Positions 16,860 to 25,912 of a stretch of DNA of 64,000 nt are shown here, in pieces. Under the pieces are notes generated by a model that was not told the origin of the DNA, made no database searches, and worked only from the letters and a program-made list of their open reading frames with translations. The DNA is taken from positions 620,001-684,000 of the forward strand of contig OZ253586.1 of assembly GCA_965263155.1 (NCBI GenBank), written 5' to 3'. Position 1 is the first letter of the stretch, and the number at the start of each line of letters is the position of its first letter. Position numbers and translations under genes: made by a program. Origin of the DNA: JAAXIE01 sp965263155. Lineage in GTDB: Bacteria > Chloroflexota > Dehalococcoidia > Lucifugimonadales > JAAXIE01.

Positions 16860-18160
16860 ATATCGACCTCCTCGTTCCAGTCAACCATTTTCACTGTGAC
16901 AGTCTCGCCAGCCTCTTTCACTGGCACGTCTTCCGGGCACAGAGCCAAGCCGTTGGCCTTGGACATTGAGGTCAGTATGTTAGACCCCTGAGCGCCCGTC
17001 GGCATGGCCATGTAACCGCCGTTCTCCTTCCGTACTTGCACCCGCGCGAAAACGCGGCGTCCATCGAAGTTGCGTATGGGGCCTTCCAGCACGGCTTGCA
17101 CCGTGGGGCGAGTCAACCGCTTCCGGCCCAGCATCTTGAGGATGGCGGGGCGGGTGAATTCCTCGAAGGCGACCATCGCGCTCACCGGGTTGCCCGGCAG
17201 CCCCATATGGGGCACACGCCGGTCGCCGGCGCTGCGAATCAGGCCGAAGGCCAAGGGCTTGGCCGGCCTCATACGCACCGACCAGAAGCCGATTTCGCCC
17301 CGCTCGGCCAAGACGTCCTTCACCAAGTCGTAGTCGCCTTTGGACACGCCAGCCGAGGTCAGCAGCAGGTCCGAGTCCTCGGCCTCGTCCAGCTTGGCAT
17401 GTACCTCTTCCACGGTGTCTCGAGCAATGCCAAGCAACCGTGGGATGCCCCCGCACTGCACCACCGAGGCCGCCAAGCTGAAGCTGTTGGAGTCATATAT
17501 CTTGGCGGGCTGCAGAGGCTCGCCTGGCATTAGCAGCTCGTCACCGGTAGCGATAATGGAGACCACGGGACGCCTGATGACCCGCACCGATTGCAGGCCC
17601 AGCGATGCCAATACGCCCACCTCGGCAGCTCGCAGTGGGGTTCCCTCCTGCAGGACCAAGTCGCCGGTCGCCACGTCTTCGGCTGCCGGCCGCACATGCT
17701 GGCCTTTGCGGGGCTTCTGCTGGATGGTTATCTGTCCAGAGTCCAAGCCCTTGGCTTTGCGCTCCACCTCGTCGGTTTCCTCGAAGGGGACGATGGTGTC
17801 AGCCCCCTCCGGGACAGGCGCGCCGGTCATGATGCGTATGGCCGTGCCCAGTTCGACGGGGCGATTGGCCATCTGCCCGGCGGGGACATGGCCAATCACA
17901 TCCAGAGTACGATTCCCGCCGTTGGTATCGGTGAAGTCGTCGTAACGGACCGCATAGCCGTCCATGGCCGAGTTGGCTAGGTGGGGAAGGTCGAAAGGCG
18001 AGTACATGTTATCCGCCAGCACCTGCCCCAAGGCGCTCGTCAACTCTTGTTCCTCTGCCTGCAGTGGGTGGAAGTAGACCATGATACGGTCGTAGGCATC
18101 TTCCACGCTGAGCATGTCCTCGTGGGTGTGTCCGTGGCCGTGACCGCCGTGAGACGCCAT
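16856..18160 (-). CDS. moeA: Molybdopterin molybdenumtransferase MoeA
   Basis: Inserts molybdate into adenylylated molybdopterin in molybdenum-cofactor synthesis. The 434-residue protein shows LPHLANSAMDGYAVRYDD, the MoaB/Mog-fold domain with SIIATGDELLMPGE, and TSAGVSKGDYDLVKDVL. The C-terminal domain IV covers roughly residues 345-425. Unusually it begins MASHGGHGHGHTHED, a His/Gly-rich extension not needed for the fold. No other moa, moe or mog gene is in the window. Confidence 0.92.
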   Translation of the reverse strand: MASHGGHGHGHTHEDMLSVEDAYDRIMVYFHPLQAEEQELTSALGQVLADNMYSPFDLPHLANSAMDGYAVRYDDFTDTNGGNRTLDVIGHVPAGQMANRPVELGTAIRIMTGAPVPEGADTIVPFEETDEVERKAKGLDSGQITIQQKPRKGQHVRPAAEDVATGDLVLQEGTPLRAAEVGVLASLGLQSVRVIRRPVVSIIATGDELLMPGEPLQPAKIYDSNSFSLAASVVQCGGIPRLLGIARDTVEEVHAKLDEAEDSDLLLTSAGVSKGDYDLVKDVLAERGEIGFWSVRMRPAKPLAFGLIRSAGDRRVPHMGLPGNPVSAMVAFEEFTRPAILKMLGRKRLTRPTVQAVLEGPIRNFDGRRVFARVQVRKENGGYMAMPTGAQGSNILTSMSKANGLALCPEDVPVKEAGETVTVKMVDWNEEVDI

Positions 18161-18493
18161 AGTTTTCTCCTTTACGCCACGTACCCGTGCCTGAATCCTC
18201 GCAGCATTTTACTCTTACCGGCCCGCGCGTCAAAGGGTAGGTCTCTCATGACTGTTCAGGCTGGGGCCTCAGCCTGGTCTTCATCGTCATTTCGACTGAA
18301 GCCCGCAATGGCGACGGGGTACCTGACACGGCTCATCAACCCTAACCCTGAATGTCTATTCTTTTACTTCCTCTTGCGCCAGCAGGACGTCGCTACCTAG
18401 GCGCGCGTCTCCTGTCAACGGACTCCGGGCCGTGGATCCCCGTCTCCGCGGGAATGACGGGTTAGTTACTCAGCAATAGGGTCACAGCAAGCG
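18161..18493. other. Gene-free gap between moeA and pheT
   Basis: No gene is seen. The 333 nt contain a degenerate CCCGTTGAC repeat (18411-18424, minus strand GTCCGTTGACAGG) directly followed by a well-formed REP-like palindrome at 18431-18461. Confidence 0.6.
18431..18461 (+). repeat. REP-like palindrome
   Basis: CGTGGATCCCCGTC and CGCGGGAATGACGGG form the arms. The complement of 50191-50220 is nearly the same sequence, with about four differences in 30. Such GGATTCCCG...CGGGAATGACG palindromes are common extragenic repeats in many bacteria. Confidence 0.65.
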
Positions 18494-20923
18494 TCATCCA
18501 AGATGGCCTCGCAGGGTCGCCCCAAGCTCCCGTTCCAATGAGCCGAGCACGTCCCTCAGGGCGCGATTGGCCTGCTCTGCGGTGAGTGTTTGCTCCCTGG
18601 ATTGGAATTCTATGCGGTAGGCCAGCGAGCGTTGTCCTGCTGGCACATTGGTCCCGCTGTAAACGTCAAAGAGCGTGGCCCGCGCCACCAGACGATGTCT
18701 GGTGATGATGCTCAGCACGTTTGCGGCTGGCACCGCTCGGTCCACGTTCACTGCCAAGTCGCGGACCGCTGGGGGAAAGCGGCTGGGCGAGGCAAAGTGC
18801 TTGGAGTCCTGCTCCCTCAACCGTAGCAGAGGCTCCAGTTCCAACTCGAAGAGCACCGTCTGCCCAGGCCCCAAGTCAAAGGCTTCGGCGACCGACGGGT
18901 GCAACTCGCCGACGATTCCAATGGGGCCACCGCGGCCAACGCCGCTGTTGCCAACGATCGATGCGCCCCTTCCAGGGGCGAACACCGGGTCGGTGCTGGG
19001 CTCGTACTCAGTGGCTACGCGCAGGCGTTGGAGCAGTGCGTCCACAACACCCTTGGCGTCGTAGAAGGTGACCTGCGACACATCGCCTTCCTGCCACCAA
19101 CTCTCGCGCCACGGACCGGACATAACACCCACCACCATTTCAGGCTCCCGTGGCAAGTCGCCTTCCCGAGGGATGTAGGCGCGACCCGCCTCGAACAAGG
19201 CTAGGGGCCCCGTGTCGTGGCCGCGGTTGGCGGCTAGAGACGACAGCACACCGGAGCGCAGGCTGGTGCGGAGGTATGGGGCCCGGGCGTTCAGCGGGTT
19301 GAACAACCTCAGAGGCTCATCGATAGAGGGTTGGTTGGCGGCTTGCTGCAGCGACTCTAAGGATGCGACGGGATAGTTAATGATCTCCTGGAATCCGGAG
19401 GTCACTAGGGCGTCCTTGGCCTCCTCGCGCATCTGGCGAAACTCTTCAGGCCGGTGGTGAGGCACAGGAGTCGACATCATGGTGGTCGGAATCTCGTCGT
19501 ACCCGATAGTACGCGCCACTTCCTCGATGAGGTCTTCCTCGATGGCTATGTCGCTGCGCCAGTATGGGACGGTTACACGCAATGCGCCTTCTTCGGCAGG
19601 TTGACATGTGAAGCCCAGAGAGGACAGGCAACGCTCCACCCTCTCCGGCTCGAATCCGATGCCCAGCACCCTCTTCAGGCGCGTGGGAGTAAGGGTGACT
19701 TCAGGAATGCCCGCCTCGGAGCCAGGGAAGACGTCAATGATGCCTTGAGCTGCTTTGCCTCCTGCTACCTGTAGGAACAACTGAGTAGCCCTGCGCAGGC
19801 CAAGTGGTGCAAGCTCCGGTCGCAAGCCCTTCTCGAACCGCAACGACGCCTCGGTGCGGAGGCCCAGCTTTTGAGAGGTGCGACGGTTGCACCTAGCGTC
19901 AAAGGTGGCTGACTCCAGAATGACAGCAGTCGTATCGTCGGATATCTCCGTGTTGGCTCCGCCCATGACGCCGGCTAGGCCCACGGGGACGCGGGCGTCG
20001 GCTATCACCAGCATGGAATCATCCAGCTTGCGGTCCGCACCGTCTAGGGAGACCAAGGTCTCGCCGGGCGCGGCCCGGCGCACCACAATGCGGCTTTCCT
20101 GTAGCTTGTGGAAGTCGAATGCGTGTAAGGGCTGGTTATACTCCAGCATCACGTAGTTGGTGACGTCCACCACGTTGCTGATGGGACGCAGCCCAGCGCG
20201 CGTCAGTCGCTGCTGTAGCCATTGGGGCGAGGGGCCAATCTTCAGTCCCGTGATAAGGCTGGCGGTGTAGCGGTAGCACAGGTCGGGATCGGCGATTTCC
20301 ACTGAAGTCAGTTGGGCAATGGGCTCGCCCTCCTCGGGGTAGTGGAGGTCGGGCTCACGCACGGACCGTCCTGTGAGGGACGCCACCTCCCGCGCGATGC
20401 CCAGCACTGAGAGGCAGTCCAGCCGGTTGGGCGTAACCTCCACTTCCAGCACTTGGTCTCCTAGATACTCGGTGAGGTCCTGGCCTAGGGGGGCATCCTG
20501 TGGCAACTCTATGATGCCACTGTGGTCCTGCCCCAAGCCCAACTCCAACTCGGAGCAGATCATCCCCTCGGACAGCTCGCCACGTATGCGGGAAGCCTTC
20601 AGTGCCTCGTGCTTTCCGGAATGAGTATTGAACAGGCGGGCGCCAACGGTGGCGAAGGGGACCTTCAGCCCAGCAGCCACGTTGGGCGCGCCACAGACGA
20701 CACGTAACTCCTCGCGACCGATATTGACGGTGCACATGCGGAGCCGGTCGGCGTTGGGGTGGGGTTCCACCCGCAGCACCTCGCCCACGTAGCAGTTCTC
20801 CCAGCCCCCTACTATCTGGACTCCGCCCACCTCCACTCCGGCCATGGTCAGCCGGTGGGCAAGCTCCGTCGCCGGAATGGTGACATCTACGTAATCCTTG
20901 AGCCAGGAAAGGGGAACGTTCAT
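18494..20923 (-). CDS. pheT: Phenylalanyl-tRNA synthetase beta subunit
   Basis: Beta chain of the alpha2beta2 class II synthetase for Phe. The 809-residue protein runs from MNVPLSWLKDYVDVTIPATE through an N-terminal tRNA-binding (EMAP-like) domain with VVCGAPNVAAGLKVPFATVGA, the B3/B4 editing domain, B5, and the C-terminal FDX-ACB domain ending VLGSLERELGATLRGHLG. I place the start at ATG 20923, which matches the family start and has GAGG just upstream; an ATG 48 nt further out lacks a ribosome site. pheS lies 85 nt upstream. Confidence 0.94.
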   Translation of the reverse strand: MNVPLSWLKDYVDVTIPATELAHRLTMAGVEVGGVQIVGGWENCYVGEVLRVEPHPNADRLRMCTVNIGREELRVVCGAPNVAAGLKVPFATVGARLFNTHSGKHEALKASRIRGELSEGMICSELELGLGQDHSGIIELPQDAPLGQDLTEYLGDQVLEVEVTPNRLDCLSVLGIAREVASLTGRSVREPDLHYPEEGEPIAQLTSVEIADPDLCYRYTASLITGLKIGPSPQWLQQRLTRAGLRPISNVVDVTNYVMLEYNQPLHAFDFHKLQESRIVVRRAAPGETLVSLDGADRKLDDSMLVIADARVPVGLAGVMGGANTEISDDTTAVILESATFDARCNRRTSQKLGLRTEASLRFEKGLRPELAPLGLRRATQLFLQVAGGKAAQGIIDVFPGSEAGIPEVTLTPTRLKRVLGIGFEPERVERCLSSLGFTCQPAEEGALRVTVPYWRSDIAIEEDLIEEVARTIGYDEIPTTMMSTPVPHHRPEEFRQMREEAKDALVTSGFQEIINYPVASLESLQQAANQPSIDEPLRLFNPLNARAPYLRTSLRSGVLSSLAANRGHDTGPLALFEAGRAYIPREGDLPREPEMVVGVMSGPWRESWWQEGDVSQVTFYDAKGVVDALLQRLRVATEYEPSTDPVFAPGRGASIVGNSGVGRGGPIGIVGELHPSVAEAFDLGPGQTVLFELELEPLLRLREQDSKHFASPSRFPPAVRDLAVNVDRAVPAANVLSIITRHRLVARATLFDVYSGTNVPAGQRSLAYRIEFQSREQTLTAEQANRALRDVLGSLERELGATLRGHLG

Positions 20924-21008
20924 ACGCCTCGTGTCCGGCAGTGGAAGAATGGGTCCCTCGAGAGCATGCATTCTGGGTGCATGTCGTTATTATGGCGCAA
21001 TGCTTTCC

Positions 21009-22070
21009 TCAGAACTGCCTCAAGAATCTCAGGTCGTTGGCATAGAAGTGGCGAATGTCGTCGATACCGTACTTCAGCATAGCGATGCGCTCGGGCCCCA
21101 AACCGAAGGCAAAGCCGGTGTACTTGCTGGAGTCGTATCCGACGCCCTCTAGCACCTTGGGGTGCACCATGCCTGCGCCCATGATTTCAATCCAGCCGGT
21201 GTCGCGACAGATGCGACAGCCGGTCCCGGAGCCGTCGCAGGCGAAGCAGTCGATGGACATGTCGACGCCGGGCTCGACGAATGGGAAGTAGTCGCAGCGG
21301 AAGCGCACCTTGCGCTCTGACCCGAAGAGGGTGCGGGCGAACTCGTACAGGGTGCCCTTGAGGTCGGCAAAGGTAATGCCGTCGTCCACGGCCAGCCCTT
21401 CGACTTGGTAGAAGTGCCACTCGTGAGTGGCATCGGTAGCCTCATAGCGGTAGCACTTGCCGGGCACGATGACCCGCACCGGGGGCTGCATGCTCTCCAT
21501 CACCCGGGCCTGCATGGGGGAAGTATGAGTGCGGAGCAGCATGGGATAGTCGCCAGCCTCGTTGCGCTGGTCAATCCACAGGGTGTTCCACATATCACGG
21601 GCCGGATGGTCCCTCGGGATGTTGAGCGCCTCGAAATTGTAGTGGTCCCACTCTATTTCCGGCCCCTCCACCACTTCGAAGCCCATGGACGCGAAAGCAT
21701 TGCATATCTGCCGGACAATTTGGGTAGTGGGGTGGAGACGACCTTGGAGCATGGGCCTGCCGGGAAGAGTGACGTCCAGTTGGTCTTCGGCAGCTAGGCG
21801 GGCGGCTTCTGACTCTCGCAGGGCCTCCAGCTTTTGGGCGAGTCCTTCCTCCAAGGCAAGCTTGGCACGGTTGCCTGCCTCCCCAGCCTCAGGGCGCGCC
21901 TCCGCGGGCAGCGCACCGATGCCTCGCAGGGCCACAGTCAGGGAACCGCGGCGCCCCAAGTGGGCCACACGCCATTCCTCCACCTCTTCCGGCTTGGAAA
22001 GGGAGTTGAGGGCAGCAAGGGCGTCGTGGCGCACAGCGTCAATCTGCTGCAACAGGGGTTGAGTGGTCAC
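21009..22070 (-). CDS. pheS: Phenylalanyl-tRNA synthetase alpha subunit
   Basis: Catalytic subunit, 353 residues. An N-terminal coiled coil (about residues 1-85) precedes the class II core. The core has HPTTQIVRQICNAFASMGF, motif 2 around GKCYRYEATDATHEWHFYQVEG, and motif 3 GFAFGLGPERIAMLKYGI. It starts at GTG 22070 with AGGTGG upstream. It is first in the pheS-pheT operon behind a TATAAT promoter. I looked for a T-box leader and see none. Confidence 0.95.
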   Translation of the reverse strand: MTTQPLLQQIDAVRHDALAALNSLSKPEEVEEWRVAHLGRRGSLTVALRGIGALPAEARPEAGEAGNRAKLALEEGLAQKLEALRESEAARLAAEDQLDVTLPGRPMLQGRLHPTTQIVRQICNAFASMGFEVVEGPEIEWDHYNFEALNIPRDHPARDMWNTLWIDQRNEAGDYPMLLRTHTSPMQARVMESMQPPVRVIVPGKCYRYEATDATHEWHFYQVEGLAVDDGITFADLKGTLYEFARTLFGSERKVRFRCDYFPFVEPGVDMSIDCFACDGSGTGCRICRDTGWIEIMGAGMVHPKVLEGVGYDSSKYTGFAFGLGPERIAMLKYGIDDIRHFYANDLRFLRQF

Positions 22071-22113
22071 GAGGTGCAGTCCACCTATGGGTTACGAATT
22101 CTGGCGACTTTAC

Positions 22114-22144
22114 ATTATAAGGAGTTGCCCCCCTTTGGGGTCAA
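22114..22144 (-). promoter_or_regulatory. Probable pheST promoter
   Basis: On the minus strand TTGACC (22144-22139), a 19-nt spacer and TATAAT (22119-22114). The -10 is a perfect consensus; the spacer is slightly long. Its start site would give a leader of about 37 nt before the GTG at 22070. Confidence 0.55.
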
Positions 22145-22177
22145 GAAATCGACGGAATTCCCATCCTCTTTCCTACG

Positions 22178-22206
22178 TTGTCAACGTGTATGGGCGATGC
22201 TACAGT
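22178..22206 (+). promoter_or_regulatory. Possible promoter for the histidine kinase operon
   Basis: TTGTCA at 22178-22183, 17 nt, then TACAGT at 22201-22206. It would produce a leader of roughly 125 nt before the kinase ATG at 22337. It is back-to-back with the pheST promoter. Confidence 0.4.
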
Positions 22207-22336
22207 GAGTTACCTGATAATGCACAATTTGGATGCCCAATGGATGCGCTCAAGCGGTAATATGGGTAATGCTGCACGTAACTCGCATGGGTGCACTGGA
22301 TTACATTAGTTGGGCGAGGGAGCTGAAGGAAGCCCG

Positions 22337-23977
22337 ATGCAGAACCAGGAAAGCCATCTGGCTGGGATAGTCCGGCGTCTGGTGGGGGCCGGGGAGATGT
22401 CGGAAGAGAGAAGGCGCTCCGACGCGGAGCAGCTCGCCTTGCGTCTGGCTTCGTTCCCAGAGTACAACCCCAATCCGGTCATCGAGACCGATCTGGACGG
22501 CAATGTCACCTACCTCAACCCCTCGGCTCAGGATATGTTCGGGACAAAGTATGCCGCTGGCGGCTCGCACCCTCTGGCAAGAGACTTGGGGCCTCTGCTG
22601 GGCAGACTTATGCGTGAGGGCAGTGGTGTCCTCTCTCGCGAAGTGGACACGCAGGATGCCACCTTCGACCAGAAGTTGGTGTATATCCCTGAAGCCTTGG
22701 TTATCCGCATCTACTCCCACGAAATCACGCGCATCAAGGCTTCGGAACAGGCCATGCGCGTGGCTGGGGACAAGGTGAGGCTGTTGGCCCAAGAGCACGA
22801 GCTCCTAGGCGAAATCGGACGCATCATCAGCTCCAACTTGGACATGGACGAGGTCTACGCCCGATTTGGCGACAAGCTCCGCTCTCTGGTCCAGTTCGAC
22901 CGCTTGGCCATCAGCTTGGTGAACTTAGACGAAAACACCTTCACTAACGCCTACGTCCTCGGCGAGGCGGTGCCGGGCCGAGAGAGGGGCGACGTTGCGT
23001 CGCTAGAGGGGACAGTTACCAACCAAGCGGTTATCTCCCGGCGGGCTAGCGTGATACAAGGAGACCTGAAGTCCCTGGAGGAACGGTATCCCAACCTCAT
23101 TGACTATCCTTCAGTGGTCTTAGCGCCCATGATTTACCGTGGCGAGTTGTTCGGCGTCCTCAACGCTAGGTCGTCCGCCATGAATGCCTACACCGAAACG
23201 GACGCTGAAATCATGTCGAGGGTCGCGGCGCAGATTACCCCGGCTGTGGCCAACTCGCTGCTCTACTCCGACATCCTGCGGGCCCAAGATGCGCTGGCAC
23301 GCTCCAACGACGACTTGGAGCAGTTCGCATACGCAGCATCCCATGATCTCCAGGAACCGCTCAGGGCTATCACTTCCTACATTGGACTCATACGCGAAAG
23401 GTACGCCGACAAGCTGGACGACACCGCCCGAGAGTTCATCGACTTTGCCGTCGACGGGGCCGACCGCATGCGCCGGCTTATCGACGACCTGTTGGAATAC
23501 TCTCGCGTCGACATGCGTGGTCAGGCCTTCGAGCAAGTGGACTGCAACCGTATTGCCGAGACGGTTCTGGGTGACTTGGAGCAGTCTATTGGTCAATGTA
23601 ACGCCGCCGTCGAGTGCTCAACGCTGCCTTTGGTCAATGGCGACGAGCTTCAATTGGGCCGCCTCCTACAGAACCTCATCAGCAATGCCCTGAAATTCCG
23701 CGACAAGGAACGTCCACGCGTCCGCGTATGGGCCGAGCGCCAGGGGGACGACTGGGTGTTCGCCGTGCAGGACAACGGGATTGGCATAGACCCGGAACAC
23801 CATCAGAACGTCTTTGGGATGTTCACCCGTCTCCACTCCAGGTCCCGATACGAGGGAACAGGTATAGGTCTCGCGTTGTGCAGTAAGATTGCCCAGCGAC
23901 ACGGAGGCCGTATCTGGGTTGACTCTGAGGTTGGCAAGGGGTCAACCTTCCGCTTTAGCATCCCGGTCGCCGAATAA
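22337..23977 (+). CDS. PAS-GAF sensor histidine kinase
   Basis: Cytoplasmic sensor kinase of 546 residues with no membrane segment. A PAS domain (about residues 25-130) leads to a GAF domain (about 150-310). The HisKA dimer domain follows with phospho-acceptor His336 in ASHDLQEPLR. HATPase_c has LLQNLISNALKF (N box), DNGIGI (G1) and GTGIGLALC (G2). The HDLQEPLR form is typical of phytochrome-like and Rcp1-partnered kinases. ATG 22337 follows GAAGGA. Its partner receiver starts 29 nt downstream. The signal is unknown. Confidence 0.9.
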   Translation: MQNQESHLAGIVRRLVGAGEMSEERRRSDAEQLALRLASFPEYNPNPVIETDLDGNVTYLNPSAQDMFGTKYAAGGSHPLARDLGPLLGRLMREGSGVLSREVDTQDATFDQKLVYIPEALVIRIYSHEITRIKASEQAMRVAGDKVRLLAQEHELLGEIGRIISSNLDMDEVYARFGDKLRSLVQFDRLAISLVNLDENTFTNAYVLGEAVPGRERGDVASLEGTVTNQAVISRRASVIQGDLKSLEERYPNLIDYPSVVLAPMIYRGELFGVLNARSSAMNAYTETDAEIMSRVAAQITPAVANSLLYSDILRAQDALARSNDDLEQFAYAASHDLQEPLRAITSYIGLIRERYADKLDDTAREFIDFAVDGADRMRRLIDDLLEYSRVDMRGQAFEQVDCNRIAETVLGDLEQSIGQCNAAVECSTLPLVNGDELQLGRLLQNLISNALKFRDKERPRVRVWAERQGDDWVFAVQDNGIGIDPEHHQNVFGMFTRLHSRSRYEGTGIGLALCSKIAQRHGGRIWVDSEVGKGSTFRFSIPVAE

Positions 23978-24006
23978 GACGACCGACCAGTTAGGAGGTG
24001 CTCCCA

Positions 24007-24522
24007 ATGGCTTCAGGACAGGATGGCAAACCCATTGAGATTCTTCTGGTGGAGGACAACCCCGCCGACGCCCGGCTGGCAACAATCACCATAGAGCGGT
24101 CGGAGCACAGTGCCAACATCACCCATGCGGAGGACGGCGAGATTGCCATGTCGGTCCTGCGAAAAGAAGGAGAGCACGGCGATGCGCCGCGGCCCGACCT
24201 GATTCTCCTTGACCTGCGTATGCCCAAGAAAGACGGCATAGGAGTCTTGGCCGACCTGAGCCAAGACGAAAATCTGGCCAACATCCCTGTGATGCTCCTG
24301 ACCGGGACTGAGGCTGAGGCCAGCCTGCTGGACTCGTACTCCATCCCGGCCAGCAGGTACGCCAGGAAGCCCCTGGAGCTGGAGCAGTTCGACCGGGTCT
24401 TGGGGCAGCTGGGGCTGCTTAGCAGCCGGCCCATCCAGTTACCCAGCGCTGCCGCGCCTGCGTCAAGGCAAGCGAGCGACGCCACTCCCAAGCGCCGTCG
24501 CTGGTGGTGGCCCTTCGGCTAA
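24007..24522 (+). CDS. Single-domain response regulator (Rcp1-like)
   Basis: Receiver protein of 171 residues without an output domain. Acidic residues of ILLVEDNPAD, phospho-acceptor Asp69 in LLDLRMPK, the Thr of LLTG and the Lys of ARKPLE form the expected active site. A C-terminal tail, rich in Ala, Ser and Arg, ends RRRWWWPFG. ATG 24007 has AGGAGG upstream; the in-frame GTG at 23998 overlaps that site and is rejected. It sits directly after the kinase, so the two very likely form one phosphorelay. Confidence 0.9.
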   Translation: MASGQDGKPIEILLVEDNPADARLATITIERSEHSANITHAEDGEIAMSVLRKEGEHGDAPRPDLILLDLRMPKKDGIGVLADLSQDENLANIPVMLLTGTEAEASLLDSYSIPASRYARKPLELEQFDRVLGQLGLLSSRPIQLPSAAAPASRQASDATPKRRRWWWPFG

Positions 24523-24663
24523 GGCACGTTCGACGTCCGCCCGACCTCCGAAACCGGTGATCTCCCTCATTCTGGCGAAATCCGGAATCAAAGCCGTGCT
24601 GCAAAAGCTGAGGCATGCGTTGATCCCAACCTACTCCCGGAGGGTGATGGGTTTGGGCGAGAC

Positions 24664-24691
24664 CCCTTAGATTCAGGCCCTTAGATTCAGG
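24664..24691. repeat. 14-nt tandem duplication
   Basis: CCCTTAGATTCAGG occurs twice head to tail without mismatch. It is intergenic and probably a slippage product. Confidence 0.6.
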
Positions 24692-24768
24692 AAGGTCAGG
24701 ATGGGTGTGAAGGTGAGGTGCGGGCTGCGACGGTGGGTGCTACGGTCTGTACCCGCAAGCTGCCTGCA

Positions 24769-24798
24769 TTGACAAAGTAAGGGGCTGACCATTAGAAT
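24769..24798 (+). promoter_or_regulatory. Promoter of the rpsP-KH-rimM operon
   Basis: A perfect TTGACA at 24769-24774, 18 nt, then TAGAAT at 24793-24798. The transcript would carry a short leader ending in AAGGTAGG before the rpsP ATG. Confidence 0.7.
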
Positions 24799-24830
24799 TC
24801 AAGTATGAAACAGATACGAAAAGGTAGGAA

Positions 24831-25088
24831 ATGCTAAGAATTCGTCTGTGTCGTGTGGGTAAGAAAAAGCGCCCGTCCTACCGTATCGTCGTTGCTGATT
24901 CCGCAAGCCCCCGGGACGGGGCCTTCGTGGACTGGATCGGACACTATGACCCTATGGAAGATCCCCCGAAGGTGACCCTCAATGAGGAAAAGGCCATAAG
25001 CTGGCTGAAGAAGGGCGCACAACCCTCCGATCCGGTGCAAAGGATCTTCCAGTGGAACGAGATATATCAGAAGGCCTCCGTCCAATGA
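24831..25088 (+). CDS. rpsP: 30S ribosomal protein S16
   Basis: Small-subunit assembly protein of 85 residues. It begins MLRIRLCRVGKKKRPSYRIV and contains ADSASPRDGAFVDWIGHYDP, both diagnostic of S16. AAGGTAGG is placed well before the ATG. Its stop overlaps the ATG of the KH-domain gene (CAATGA), indicating coupling. The order rpsP-KH-rimM is widespread. Confidence 0.96.
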   Translation: MLRIRLCRVGKKKRPSYRIVVADSASPRDGAFVDWIGHYDPMEDPPKVTLNEEKAISWLKKGAQPSDPVQRIFQWNEIYQKASVQ

Positions 25089-25312
25089 AGGAGCTCATCG
25101 AATATATCGCCCGCGGGCTGGCCAGTCAGCCCGACGATGTGAAGGTCACCGAGGAACTAGAAGAAGACCGTGTGGTGTTCAAGCTGGAGGTCGCAGCCGA
25201 AGACAAGGGCAAGATTATCGGCCGTCAAGGCCGGGTGGCCCAAGCAATGCGTGTCCTCCTTCGTGTAGCCGCCGTGAAGAACGGTACCAGGGCAGTCTTG
25301 GAAATAGTCTAG
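25085..25312 (+). CDS. khpA: KH-domain RNA-binding protein (KhpA / YlqC family)
   Basis: A 75-residue single KH domain. The RNA-contacting loop is GKIIGRQGR, with GRQG at 46-49, followed by the helix AQAMRVLLRVAA. ATG 25085 overlaps the rpsP stop by 4 nt. In Gram-positive bacteria KhpA acts with KhpB in RNA binding and cell-envelope control. A khpB gene is not visible here. Confidence 0.88.
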   Translation: MKELIEYIARGLASQPDDVKVTEELEEDRVVFKLEVAAEDKGKIIGRQGRVAQAMRVLLRVAAVKNGTRAVLEIV

Positions 25313-25361
25313 AGCGTCCGTCACTTTCTTCTCCGACATTATCTCCAACGCCTGATGGCAT

Positions 25362-25868
25362 ATGCCAAGTTCTCGTCAGGATGACGTTCTCGTAGGTCGA
25401 GTCCTTAGACCTCGTGGCCTCATAGGTGAGTTGCAAGTCGAGCCCCTTACCGATTTCGCCGGTAGGTTCACCGCTGGCGAAGTGCTGTTCCTTGCAGGTC
25501 GGCCTTACAGCTTGGAGTACGCGCTGCGGCGTAACGAGACCTTTGTGGTCCTCAAGCTGGAAGGCGTCGACTTGTTACAGGATGCTGAGTCGTTGCGTGG
25601 CGAGTACATTTTCGTCACGCGCGACAGCGTGCCTTCCCTACCTCAGGGGCAGTACTACTACTTCCAGTTGATGGACATGGAGGTCTACACCTCCGAGGGC
25701 GAACACTTGGGGCACATCTCCGAAATCATGGAGACGGGCAGCAACGACGTCTACGTAGTGACAAGCGGGAATCAGGAGATACTGATTCCCTCACTGGATG
25801 ATGTCATCCAAACCGTGGACGTGGACGCCCGTCGCATGGTGGTCGAGTTGCCGGAGGGGCTGCGGTAG
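25362..25868 (+). CDS. rimM: 16S rRNA processing protein RimM
   Basis: Assists maturation of the 30S head and binds S19. The 168-residue protein has the N-terminal barrel VGRVLRPRGLIGELQVEPLTD and the PRC-barrel region QLMDMEVYTSEGEHLGHI...DVYVV with LIPSLDDVI. Length is normal. No strong ribosome site precedes ATG 25362. It closes the rpsP operon; trmD and rplS, often next, are replaced here by the interrupted protease. Confidence 0.92.
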   Translation: MPSSRQDDVLVGRVLRPRGLIGELQVEPLTDFAGRFTAGEVLFLAGRPYSLEYALRRNETFVVLKLEGVDLLQDAESLRGEYIFVTRDSVPSLPQGQYYYFQLMDMEVYTSEGEHLGHISEIMETGSNDVYVVTSGNQEILIPSLDDVIQTVDVDARRMVVELPEGLR

Positions 25869-25898
25869 GCGGCCGTAATTCTTCCGCTTAGCCGATGG

Positions 25899-25904
25899 TA
25901 TATT
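25899..25904 (+). promoter_or_regulatory. Possible -10 box for the protease, leaderless
   Basis: TATATT ends 8 nt before the ATG at 25913, so transcription would begin at or next to the start codon. No ribosome site is present and the -35 region is poor. Confidence 0.3.
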
Positions 25905-25912
25905 GGCGTAGC

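Larger units (their letters stand above)
24523..24830. other. Gap upstream of rpsP
   Basis: These 308 nt hold no recognisable gene. They contain a weak REP-like fragment near 24570-24592, a perfect 14-nt tandem duplication (24664-24691) and the rpsP promoter. A CAGATACGAAAAGG word at 24810-24823, close to the ribosome-binding site, echoes the CAGATAC repeat family. Confidence 0.55.

Noticed and set aside
22071..22309. T-box or other riboswitch upstream of pheST
   Set aside because: The predicted leader is only about 37 nt and no T-box sequence or specifier hairpin was seen.
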